64,000 bases of DNA from Gnetum montanum. Its lineage: Eukaryota; Streptophyta; Gnetopsida; Gnetales; Gnetaceae. Shown in pieces: positions 1-9,300 of this stretch. Position 1 is the stretch's first letter, and each line of letters begins with the position of its first letter. Position numbers and translations under genes: made by a program. The stretch covers positions 130,980-194,979 of the forward strand of contig MNCI01011783.1 of assembly GCA_015680685.1 (NCBI GenBank). The letters run 5' to 3'. The notes below the pieces were generated by a model. The model did not search any database and was not told where the DNA came from. It saw only the letters and a list, made by a program, of their open reading frames with translations.

Positions 1-297
1 TGTGGCTGGGCTACAATAGTGCTAGAACTCTAGCAACAGGCACTGACAATGGAAGCTACTGCCAGGGCGATGGACTGTAGTAGCAGTAGCTTCGAAAGGT
101 CAACAAGATGTCAGATGACATCTTTGAAGAATCAGCAAGATGCTAAGGGTAGTGGCATCACATATTTTCTAGAGGATTTTATTTTGTCATTGTGAACTAC
201 ATTCTAGAACTGCAATGCCCCACCTTGTGTTGGTGCTATGCACACTTGCTTGTTTGAGTGGTGGCAGATGTGAGTTGGGAACGTTGTGCAGAAGACC
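1..297 (-). other. Non-coding 3' region of Tat copy A
   Basis: No coding signal. The stretch aligns by eye with 48,045-48,245 of copy B: the words CAGGCACTGAC, ATCAGCAAGATGC/ATTAGCAAGATGC and TTGTGAACT recur in the same order. It is therefore the downstream untranslated part of the element on the minus strand, between the integrase-side repeat array and the missing 3' LTR. Confidence 0.7.
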
Positions 298-625
298 CAG
301 TTTAAGGTCTTGGTATCTGATGTACTAGTTTAAGGTCCCAGCAGACAGCAATGTTCTAGTTTAAGGTCCTAGCAGACTGCTGTGCTAGTTTAAGGTCCTC
401 GCAAATCACTGTGCTAGTTTGTCATTGTAGCGAATGGTGGATGGGCTAGTTTAAGGTTGTAGTGGACCTTCTATGCTAGTTTATCATTATAGCAAACATT
501 TTGTGTCAGTTTATAGTCATGGTAGATTGTTTTTGCCAGTTTATAGTTGTAGTGGACTATCTGTGCTAGTTTATACTCATAGTAGACTATGGATGCCAGT
601 TTATAGTCATAGCAAACTATTTTCT
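298..625. repeat. Array 1 (copy A): ~30-bp tandem repeat downstream of integrase
   Basis: About ten to eleven units start with CTAGTTTAAGGTC or CCAGTTTATAGTC, followed by a GCAGAC/GTAGAC half and a variable tail. The period is close to 30 bp. Several units contain a short inverted pair (GGTC...GACT). Because 30 is a multiple of three, one plus-strand frame reads as a 10-residue repeat (VYSHS-type), which I take to be a by-product of the period. Copy B has the same array at 48,250-48,545. Confidence 0.9.
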
Positions 626-679
626 TACATTGCTTTTATACTAGATGTAGTACAACTTCAAGTATAAGTGGTTTATAGG

Positions 680-1750
680 ATTTGCAAACTCTCTGCCATC
701 CATGTGTGCCAATTTGAAGGCTCCATTCTCATAGGATTTTATGACTATGAATGGACCTTCCTAGTTTGCCAAAAAATTGTCTACATATCCATGGATAGCT
801 TTGAGGACTAGGTTGCCCATTTTTATTGATCATTGATGTAGGTTTGCATGATGCTTTTGTCACTGCTTGTCTTGATACCATTCGATATGACCTAGTGTCT
901 ATGCATACTCTTCCTCTAGGAAGTCAAGGTCGATGATCCTTGACTTGTTGTTCTGGGCTTCATTCATGATGCTTGAAAGGATCATCCATAGTGATGGTAC
1001 CTGCAATTCAAGAGATAACACTGCCTCAGATCCATAAACTATGCTATGGGGAGTCTTACCTATAGCCATCTTGAACGTCGTATAGTAGGCCCATAGCATG
1101 TAGAGGATTTGCTCATGGCATCACCTCTTGCTGTTGCTAAGAATTCTTTTAAGCAAGTTGATGATGGCCTTGTTCATTGCTTTTGCCTGACCATTTTCCT
1201 GTAGGTAGTATGGTGACGAGAAAGATTGCTTAATGCCAAGGTTGCTACAAAAGGTTATGGTTTCTGCACTACTAAACTGTGGCCCATTGTCCATCACAAT
1301 AGTCATGGGAAGACCAAATCTTGTTATAATGTTGCCTAAGATGAAGTGGCAAGCCTATTGAGATGTAGTTTTCCTAAGGGGGATATCCTCTGCCCACTTC
1401 GTAAAGTACTTGGTGGTAGTAATGATGAAGCTATGTCCTGTGGAAGACTTAGGCATTATGGGTCCTATGATATCTAGTCCCCATCATTGGAATGGCCACG
1501 TGATCTACATAGGGTGCAACTCAGTAGGCAACATGTGTATAAGGTTTGCATGACATTGACATGTATTGCATGTCTTAGCTTTAGCAAAGTAATCTCATTC
1601 CATGCAAGGACAGTAATACCCTAGGTGTTTGATCTTAGCTTCCATGGCCTTGGGAGCTATGTGTCCTCAACATAGTCCTTCATGGACCTCGCTAATGATT
1701 TTTTATGCTTCCTCCCCACCAACACAAGTTAACAATATTCCATCAAAGGA
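680..1750 (-). pseudogene. pol: Integrase of Tat copy A (broken)
   Basis: The integrase would insert the cDNA copy of the element. Minus-strand reading gives an HHCC zinc-finger region near 1,560-1,740 (HEGLC...GHIAPKAM, GYYCP, CNTCQ), then the core with GLDIIGPI, VMDNGPQFSS near 1,270-1,306, and the block ENGQAKAMNKA near 1,160-1,200. The C-terminal beta-barrel type region (EGPFIVIKSYENGAFKLA) lies near 690-770. The third catalytic position (usually NGQAE) is lysine, encoded at 1,181-1,183, and in-frame stops interrupt the frame. By family knowledge a K in place of the DDE glutamate cannot catalyse strand transfer. The copy-B counterpart keeps the glutamate. It sits directly downstream of the second RNase H, as expected. 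Confidence 0.88.
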
Positions 1751-1849
1751 GCGCTTACATAAGGTATTATCTCCTATAAGGACATACTATCGTGCTTGAT
1801 TTTGGATTGCATCCCTTTGGGCAAATGTCAAGTTGTGTGGGGGTTCACC

Positions 1850-2400
1850 ATGCTACAGGTAGGCTTTCACGTTACCATACAACTCTTGGGTATTAGTAGT
1901 GCTTATGGAAGCCACGTGTACTGCTTGGGTGATAGGGTCTATGCACTCTATTATCGAAGCAAGTAAGGTTGCAAATAGGTGTGGACACACATTTAACAAT
2001 AGCATGGCTAAGGCATTAGCTATGGTGTTCTCGCTATGTGGCACATGTTAGATGTCTATCATGGTGAACTATTTTAACAAGTTTTTGGCCAAATCACTGT
2101 AAGGCTGTAAGTGCATAGCTTTATAGGTGTAGACTTCAATGATTTTATTGACAACAAGTTGAGAGGCACCTCAGATTTCCAAATGTTGAATCTTTAATTA
2201 TTGGGCTATTAAGAGGCCCCTAAGGAGCCCTTCGTACTCAGCTACATTGTTCATACAAAGGAACACAAAGTGGTAAGCAAAAGGTTGCATGTCCCTCGAG
2301 GGAAATGTAATGACGATGGCAGCACTAGCACCTCACATGGTTGAGGTGCCATCAAAATGTAAAATAGCCTCGACATGCGATGGCATAAGGTTGACACGGC
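1850..2400 (-). pseudogene. pol: Second (archaeal-type) RNase H of Tat copy A (broken)
   Basis: Minus-strand translation shows HFDGTSTM near 2,350-2,375, NNVAEYEGLLRGL near 2,210-2,255, ASQLVVNKI near 2,140-2,170 and the closing part HVPHSENTIANALA near 2,000-2,045. These match the order of conserved blocks in the additional RNase H (aRNH) carried by Tat elements after the degenerate Ty3-type RNase H. The first catalytic aspartate is present, but the usual SDSQLV motif reads *GASQLV, so a second catalytic aspartate is lost and a stop precedes it. The domain would remove the RNA strand after reverse transcription. Integrase follows immediately. Confidence 0.8.
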
Positions 2401-2542
2401 TAACATGTTCATCGGGGAATTCTGGTTCTATGGTTGCCCGATCATTAATGGGTGAGGCGGTGAGTTGCATGGCTATGGCTTGTCCCTTTGTCGATGATTG
2501 GGTTACATAGTGTAAATCAAATTCTGTCGTTATTTCTTTCCA

Positions 2543-2965
2543 TTAGGCTATCCTGCTACTTTCATATAAGTTTTTCGTGATAGCCTGAAGTACGTTGTTT
2601 TTGCATATAATATTCACTTGGCTATGGAACAAGTAGTGTATCCACTTCTTTAGTGTGAACACTATGGAGAGACAATTCCTTTCAACTTCGTTGTATTTGG
2701 ATTTGTATGTGATTAATGCATGGCTCAAGTAATAGACTAGGATTTTAGAGTCATCTTCTCTTTTTTGGCATAATAGTGCTATGATAGATGTGTCTAAGGT
2801 GGCAAGGTAGATGTACAAAGGCTTATCCCTCTGTGATGGGTAAACATTTGGGAGGTGTAATAGCTCTTTTTTTAAGCCATCGAAGGATTTTTGACACTGG
2901 GTTGTCCACTCAAATTTAACCCCTTTCTTTACTAAGTGTTGCATGGGGTGTAACTTGTTAGTCAA
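2543..2965 (-). pseudogene. pol: First, Ty3-type RNase H/connection domain of Tat copy A
   Basis: A 140-residue open stretch begins near MQHLVKKGVKFEW and continues through IYLATLDTSIIALLCQ, VYYLSHAL, YNEVERNCLSIVFTLKKW and YLFHSQVNIIC. This is the standard Ty3/gypsy RNase H region in the Tat version, where the domain has usually lost catalytic residues and serves as a tether once a second RNase H has been added. It overlaps the RT open frame by 8 bp in another frame (2,958-2,965), so a frameshift separates the two here. It is 75% alike by eye to 50,375-50,839 in copy B. Confidence 0.88.
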
Positions 2966-3700
2966 CTTTACTATAAACCTTCTGATGAAATTGTATTCTA
3001 CCTTGCAACCCGTGCAATTCTTTAAGGTTAGTAGGGGGTGCTAGGTTAACGATGGCCTTAACTTTGTCAGGGTCCACTTGTATTCCAACCTCTGATACTA
3101 CAAACCCTAGCATGCATCCAATTTTGACATCAAAAACACATTTTTTTGGGTTAAGACGCATGTCATGCCTGTGAAAACATTTGAGGACTACCTTTAGATC
3201 TATGGGATGATCAATAGCCATCTTAGACTTGACTACTATGTCATCCACATAATCATTGATTCCCTCTAGGAGGTAGTCACTAAATATGTAGGTCATGACT
3301 CATTGATAGGTTGCTCCGACATTCTTTAAACCAAAAGGCATCATAGTGTAACAAAAAGTTCCCCAAGGGGTCATGAACGTAGTTGTCAATTGATGCTCTA
3401 GATTGATGTGAATTTGATTGTAACCCAAGAACCCATCCATAAAGGATAATAACACATGACCTTCTATAATATCAATAAGTTGGTCGATACTTAGCAATGG
3501 GAAGTCATCTTTAATCATTGCTTTGTTTAGATCACAAAAGTCTATACAGATTCATATACCTCCCATTTTCTTGGAGACTACAACGATGTTTGATATCCAT
3601 TCCATGTAATCAACTGTACAAATGAAGCATGCTTGGTATAGCTTAGTCATTGTATCACGTATGGCTAGTGCAATTTTTTGTTTAATTTTTCGAGCCTTTT
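2958..3700 (-). pseudogene. pol: Reverse transcriptase of Tat copy A (broken)
   Basis: RNA-directed DNA polymerase of the element. The minus strand gives KKMGG near 3,570 and DLNKAMIKDDFPLLSIDQLID near 3,480-3,540, then FMDGFLGYNQI, TPWGTFCYTMMPFGLKN and the catalytic box YVDD at 3,240-3,251, followed by LNPKKCVFDV, GCMLGFVVS and VDPDKVKAI. These are fingers, palm and thumb blocks in the expected order. The YVDD aspartates are intact, but a stop occurs before VMTYIFSDY and a frameshift leads into the RNase H. Upstream, 3,700-3,840 is the diverged N-terminal part of RT with no clean frame. Confidence 0.9.
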
Positions 3701-3839
3701 TTTTAACCGGTTTGACATGTGGGTCCAATACAATGTTATGTTGTATTAGTCATGGGTCTAAGCCCGATATGTCATTGTAAGACCATGTGAATACTTTGAT
3801 ATTATCTTGAAGAAATTTGGATACATCCTATTGCATTTA

Positions 3840-4122
3840 TTAATCTAGGAGGGAACTTAGTTTTAGTGTCTTTACTTCCCCCCTGGATGTCTTTACTAGT
3901 ACTTCAATGAGAGGGTCCTCAGTCACGTCCCCGGCATCTAAGTCTACAGCTTGAACCAAATGTTTGGGCCAATTTAGGGACATTTCCAAGGATGCTATAG
4001 TGTTATTAGTAGATGAATCCCAATCTATCAACTCTAAGTTTGGGTATCTTGCAAGCTTGCCATGAGGACCTGTCAAGGTTAAAAGTGAGTGTAGATCACA
4101 TTGCATGGCCATCTTGTTCAAC
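3840..4122 (-). pseudogene. pol: PR-RT linker: first stretch of the RT-side exon, copy A
   Basis: A 93-residue minus-strand frame is open here. It holds DLHSLLTLTGPHGKLARYPN, then LELIDWDSS, SLNWPKHLVQAVDL and AGDVTEDPLIEV, and ends KTLKLSSLLD. Copy B has the same stretch at 51,527-51,774. By position it is the spacer that precedes RT in Tat pol proteins. The homology to copy B stops at the upstream splice-acceptor-like site, beyond which the two copies share no reading frame on this strand. That supports it being the first part of an exon after an intron. Confidence 0.65.
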
Positions 4123-4145
4123 CTATCACAGTAAGAAAAAGCCCG
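4123..4145 (-). promoter_or_regulatory. Putative 3' splice site of the pol-strand PR-RT intron, copy A
   Basis: On the minus strand a pyrimidine-rich run (CTTTTTCTTACTGTGATAG) ends in AG at 4,124-4,123 and is followed by GTTGAACAAGATGG. Copy B has TTTCATTTTGGTAG then GTTGAGCAAAGAATGG. Conservation of the AG and the exon start, with a diverged upstream, is what a real acceptor would leave. I could not identify a convincing donor after protease in either copy. Confidence 0.45.
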
Positions 4146-4244
4146 ATCAAGTAATACCTATTTGTAGCTATAGCACATACTAATAAATATTTTCAAAGTA
4201 ATAATGAAACATGTAATGATTATCAAATATTTTGCCAAGTTTGC

Positions 4245-4530
4245 AAGTTACCAGTTTAAGGTCTTGGCAGACTGTTAACTGGTTCGAACATGCAAGAGAC
4301 ATTAACTCTGCTAGTTTAAGGTCATGGTGGACCATAACATTGCAAAATCTAGTTCTAAAATACAAAATGGGAGCTAAAGCTACCAGTTTAAGGTCATGGC
4401 AGACCGTTAATGGATTGTAAGGGTAAGGATACTAGTTTAAGGTCTTTGCAGACTGTTAACAGGTTGGTGAATAAGCTACTAGTTTAATGGATTGTAAGGG
4501 TAAGGCTACTAGTTTAAGGTCACATGGGCA
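4245..4530. repeat. Array 2 (copy A): dispersed CTAGTTTAAGGTC units
   Basis: Five units near 4,252, 4,311, 4,381, 4,431 and 4,507 begin CCAGTTTAAGGTC or CTAGTTTAAGGTC, and most continue with a GCAGACtGTTAA-like half. They are spaced 50-75 bp apart by AT-rich filler. The array lies between the RT-side exon and the 5' end of the opposite-strand gene. The equivalent in copy B is 51,965-52,330. Confidence 0.85.
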
Positions 4531-4559
4531 CCAAAACCCACCTGGAACTATTTATTATG

Positions 4560-7500
4560 CTAGTGGGTGAGTTCTACGAAGGTATTTTGTTGTGTAATCC
4601 ATGCTACGCTAGACATAGGTATTAATAGTGCATATATGTGTTTTCCGTGTGTTACTAGGTTTTTTATTGATAAAAGTGGTCTCCACGGTGACACAGATTC
4701 CTTGGCATTTGCATAGATGGCCTTGCAGGATTTTTCCTCCATTGGGAATGTGTGCATGCATAATAGGTAAATCTGGGGGAGAGTTTAGAACCTATCCAAC
4801 CCAGTATTCCCAATTTTCTGGAAATTGTAAAGAAGCTGATTGGTTGGATAGGGAGTGGGCATTCCTCAGGCTACTCACCATCGAAGACATGTTGGTGGAT
4901 CTCCCACCATTTTCCACAGCGTTTAAACTTGGTATGCTAAAGTTTGAATTCACTGTTACATGTTTGACTGATGTTTACCTTTTGCTAACCCTCTCTCTTT
5001 TGTTTTTGTTTTTTATTTTTTTTGTGAACCATTTTAGTGGCAAAGAAATCCCAGGAGGTGACTGTGATTTCCTCTAGGTGCAACGAGACCAACCTCTTTT
5101 TCAAGTATGGGGAGGTGGAAGAGGCCCAGTGTTGGCTCTGCAATGGGGCCCGAACCACTCTTGTCCATAACCTTTAGGAGGCTGGGCTTATAGACTTATT
5201 TTTGGCTGTTAACCAGAATTTCCTGCCTACCGACATGCTTGCCCTGACCGACTCCTTCTCTGAAAAGGCACACAGCTTCCACACACATGTTCACAGTGTG
5301 CATGTGGTGTTTGAGATCAATGACCAATTTTCTGTGGATCTTTTCGGAATCCCTTCCAATGGTCTCCCCATGGGAGAAAAATCCAAGAAATATGCACATA
5401 ATCAGGGGGACATCGAGGAGTGGCTAGTGGCAGCCAAGGACTGAAAGGGGATCTAGATGGAGAAAGTCAGGCTATGGGTGGCCAAAATAGTTTACCTTGT
5501 CTTCTATGCCCATGCCTTCCCCAAGCTACTATCCCAAGGAAAAATCATTGGGATTGAGCAGGCTCAAATAATGAGGGACGTCATGGAAGAGGGGACCCAT
5601 TATAATTGGGCCAGGCACCTTTCCAGAGGCCTACAGGCTGAAATGGTCAAGCTTCGTAGGAATCTTGAGTCCCGTTTCAACATGCACTATGCTTTCTTCA
5701 TAGCCTTCTTGTGGCATTTCACGGAATTCTTAGTAGTTCACGAGGATGGAGTCTAGGTACTACAAGATTGTAGCCAAATTTCCAAACTATGGATCTAACA
5801 AGTCTTCCATACCACCCAATATCAAGACCACCCAGAAGCTATCAGGAAACCATTTTTAATGATGACCAGGGATTGGGTGACATGCAACTTTTAGGCCTAG
5901 GATAGCTTGGAAGAGGCACCCCCTACTACTACTGGTAGTGTGACAAGGGGGGGGGGGGGGGGANACACCTCATTATAGAGATGGTGACAACCAAATTGCA
6001 ACACAAGAGGTATCTTTTGGTTGAGGAACCTCCCTGCATAGATGAGGGAAGAAGGAAGAAGCTATGACTCAAACTTCACAAAGTGCAGCCTCTGATTGGT
6101 AAGTTTTTAATTTTTTAGGTAGCATAGCACAACGTAGCAACTACTTCAAGTTGATGATATTTGCTTACTGCGATTATGCTTTATCAGCTGAGGAAGAAGA
6201 GGAAGAAGGAGGAGAGGAGATAACGACCCCTATGATAGGGGCGACTGGTGAAAACGCGAATGCTTCAGCTATAGAAGAGGGGGCCTTGGCCAGTGAAGAA
6301 GGGGCCCCTGCTACAAAAGAAAGGGCCTTGGCTAGTGAGGAGGAGGTCTCTTTTGATGAAGAGGAGGCCCCTACCGATGAAGAAAGAGGCCCAACCAATG
6401 AGAAGAGGCCCTTGGTGATGATCCTTTTGCAGAGAGCAGCTTAATGCTGGAGGGGCACATGAGCATGAAGGATGCTGCTATGTTGTTGGATCAGCTAGAA
6501 GGAGAGGGGCTTCATCTAGACACTGGTGAGTTTGACCACATATTTGATAGTGTGCTGATGGATGACCCCCCTCCCCCATTATCACCTCTGGGGGTTTGCT
6601 GGGTAGGAGCTTTACACTGTCATTTATGCTATTCATCAATCCTATAATGGTTCTCTCAACTTTAGCTAACATGTTTTACTATGCAGCTGACACCATTGTT
6701 GATACCTTCAGCCCATCCTCAATCTACCTCTGACCATGAACCGAGACCCCGAACAAATTTACTTTCATGAAAGGGGTGGTCGATGACATGATCAATTGCT
6801 TAAAGCAGGTCGACCTAGAAGTGGGTAAGTTAGAATTGCTACGCTAGAATCTTTAAAATGTTGTTGCCTCACTATGCCACTATTACTAATGCATTTCTAT
6901 GTGCAGTTGGAAGCCTCTCATCTCAAGTGGGATCCCAAAAGAGCAGTTCAGGTCAATGTCGTGTTTGCATTTCCAGCGGAGGTGACCGAAGTACCTCATC
7001 GCGTATACGACAAAGCAAGCCAATGTGCACTGTACTCGGCATGCTCCTTGTGGGAATGTAGGCATGTGAACGAAGACGTATGGAAATGGGTATAGAGGAT
7101 TAAGAAGGAGAAGGCCAAACTGACTATCAGGATGGGAGATCTCTGATTTAGGAATGAATTCCTATTGGCTCAAGACACCAACGATGGCAGTTGGTGCACG
7201 GTCGTCATTAACTACGCAAGGTATTGGATGGTCATGTAATGCAACAATGAGGCCACTTGTGAGATAATAGAACAGTGCATGCAAATGGACCTGTTAGCCC
7301 AAAAGAACCAAGATTGGAAAGACTATAGTGCAAAGGTTTATGAGTGGGGGCAGGCACAGAGAAACCATAAGCATATGTATAAGCTAGAACATGCCACCTA
7401 CCATAACCAATACAGGGATGCCTCAGTCAAGTTACATACTTATGAGTTATTACTCAACATTATTGGTACTTATGGGGCTTACAACAGGTTCATGCAATAG

Positions 7501-7886
7501 GTGATAGTGAGTGAATCTCCTGATAGGGAAGTGACCTTTCCCACTGGTGAAACTGCCATTGCTACCTTTTCTCCAAGACCACCGAGATGGAAATCCATAG
7601 AAAAGGAGAAATTTGTAGCAAGCACTAACTTGGGAGTTAGGAATTTGGCTAATATCATGGAAGAGGAGATCTTGTAGTGCTTGGTGGCAGACTTGGATCG
7701 AATACCTCCCAAAACAGATGTGGGGTTTTCTCAGGTTAGTTACCTTTTGGCGTAGTGATAGTTTGTTTTATTCGAGTCTTTATTATAGCTTTAGCTAACT
7801 ACTTCATTTTTCCTGGTGTGTAGAATCCAAATGAAAATACAAGGCCTAATGAAGCAGGGGATGATGGAGCGGGTAGAGGATCATAG
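4560..7886 (+). pseudogene. Opposite-strand multi-exon gene inside Tat copy A (5' truncated, broken)
   Basis: The protein is unrecognised. Plus-strand exons with readable homology to copy B are ~4,700-4,931, 5,038-6,098, 6,188-6,824, 6,907-7,734 and 7,824-7,886. The four introns between them (106, 89, 82 and 89 bp) start with GT and end with AG. The large second exon encodes FFKYGEV, VVFEINDQFSVDLFGIP, LFGIPSNGLPMGEKSK, LSQGKIIGIEQAQIM and NMHYAFFIAFLWHFTEFL. The third encodes an acidic run of EEGA-type repeats. The fourth is helical and charged (KWDPK, EVTEVPHRVYDKASQCALYS, LAQKNQDWKDYSAKVYEWGQ), and the last is a short acidic tail (DDGAGRGS). Several in-frame stops make it a pseudogene. Compared with copy B, about 1.3 kb upstream (TATA box and first exons) is absent. 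The layout of a globular N-part, an acidic middle and a helical C-part recalls antisense ORFs known from some Tat elements (Grande, RIRE2), but I cannot assign the family. Confidence 0.72.
5945..5964. other. Poly-G run ending in a single N
   Basis: A run of sixteen G, then an A and an N, interrupts the large exon of the opposite-strand gene. Copy B shows no such run at the matching place. It is most easily explained as a sequencing or assembly fault. Confidence 0.7.
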
Positions 7887-8044
7887 TGTAGCAGCTGAAC
7901 ATTTTATTTGAATTCAAAGAATGTTATAGACATTATTAATTTGTGAAAGAAAAAAAATGGAATACGAAGAAATTTATTTTGCTCATGTGTTATGTCTTGT
8001 ACTTATTTTTATTTTTATTTTATTCTTTTTTACATTAAATTTTT

Positions 8045-8245
8045 TAGGAGCATCTCATTTTAGTTTTAGGCCATTTCGAGCCGTAATGATAGTTTAAGAC
8101 CATTCCAAGCCATCGCTAGTTTTAGGCCATTTCAGGCCATTGGTAGTTTTAAGCCATTTTGGGCTATCACTAGTTTTAGGCCAATTCAAACTGTTGGATG
8201 ATGGTAAGGAAAAATTTTGCCAGTTTTAGGCCTTAGCAGGCCATT
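8045..8245. repeat. Array 3 (copy A): ~27-bp TTAGGCCATTTCAGGCC repeat
   Basis: About six units of AGTTTTAGGCCATTTC-AGGCCATTG type, period 27-30 bp, lie just after the 3' end of the opposite-strand gene and before the protease on the pol strand. Copy B has the same array at 57,245-57,450. The unit resembles the array 1/2 unit (CTAGTTTAAGGTC...GCAGAC) with GGCC halves in place of GGTC/GACC. Confidence 0.85.
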
Positions 8246-8399
8246 GTGCAATGTAAACAGTAGATGTAATGTGATTGGTTTAAAGAAAAAATTAGACACT
8301 TAGCATAGATGAGTGAATGTAAAGCAAACAAGGAATAGATGTACAAAGAGCGTTAATTGGGTAAGGAGCAGTGGAGTTGTTATGCGACATGAGTGACGA

Positions 8400-9300
8400 T
8401 AATCCTCACAATTGCTTTCTAACCCATCATGGGCTTGGTGACACGTAAGGCCAAGAGGCTTTGTTGTGGTATTCTTCTATGTCATTATCTACCACTTGAA
8501 AAGGTAATTCGTCCCACATAGTTTCATTTTCTAAGCTGGCGTTTTGGGCCAGCTCATTTGCCAAACAAGTTGCTTCGGTGAAAATGGTTGCTTCATTCTC
8601 AGAAGTTATTACATTTGAACCTTGCTCCACATTGACATTGTTTATCGTCTAGGTTGTCACTTCATCATCGTGGATCACCACCTCCCTGGCTATGTAAGGT
8701 AGGTGGATTTATTGATGTATGGGAGCAGAGATGGCCCTAAGTTGGGCTAACCATGACCTCCCCAAGATCATGTTAAACCCAAGCATCTCTTCTACCATGA
8801 TGAATGTTGCACTTATGGGGAACTGATCCCTTGCCACAAAGTTAATGTGGATAGTGCCTTTCACCACTACCCACGCTCCATTGAATGAATTTAGACATGA
8901 TGTTTTCGTGGGTTTGATTTGGTCCACCAAACCCAGTTTTTCCACTATGGGGAACGGGATGACATTTGTAGCAGCCCCTTCATCAATGTGTACTCTTCAG
9001 ATCTTGTGTTGACTGACTCGAATTGTGATGAATAGGGGTGTTTTTATCACCTAACCCTTTTCAGGGTCATCCTTAATGGACTCTTCATGAAATGTCAACT
9101 GAGATGGTGATAGTTCTTCGAGCGTAGAAAGAAGCATAACTACATAGATTGCTTTCTCCTCTACCACCATGTTTTCATCAACTAGTATGGACATTAACAT
9201 GCGAACCAAAGCCTCGCGATGTGTGGTAGAAGTCATTACGAGGTTGCATAGGCTCAAGGTTGTGTTCTTTTGTTTTAGAGCCTATTGGACCTAAGTAAGG
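8400..9300 (-). pseudogene. pol: Protease region of Tat copy A (broken)
   Basis: An aspartic protease of the retropepsin type would process the polyprotein. On the minus strand, RVHIDEGAATNVIPF near 8,955-9,000 is the active-site block (D-x-G-A/S), and FNMILGRSWLAQLRAI near 8,720-8,780 is the second conserved block (I-L-G-R-x-W). N-terminal to it is a spacer with PSQLTFHEESIKDDPEKG. Stops fall before the active site and after RAISAPIHQ. The open stretch continues to about 8,400 with acidic sequence (ENEATIFTEATCLANEL), where homology to pol ends and array 3 begins. Copy B matches at 57,600-58,440 with DDGAATNFIP. Confidence 0.85.

Noticed and set aside
473-667. Plus-strand frame encoding a 10-residue VYSHS-type repeat protein
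   Set aside because: It lies wholly in the 30-bp array; the peptide repeat follows from the period being divisible by three, and copy B does not keep the frame open.
6174-6398. Ser/Ala-rich minus-strand frame
   Set aside because: Mirror image of the acidic Glu-Ala repeat exon of the plus-strand gene; no independent support.
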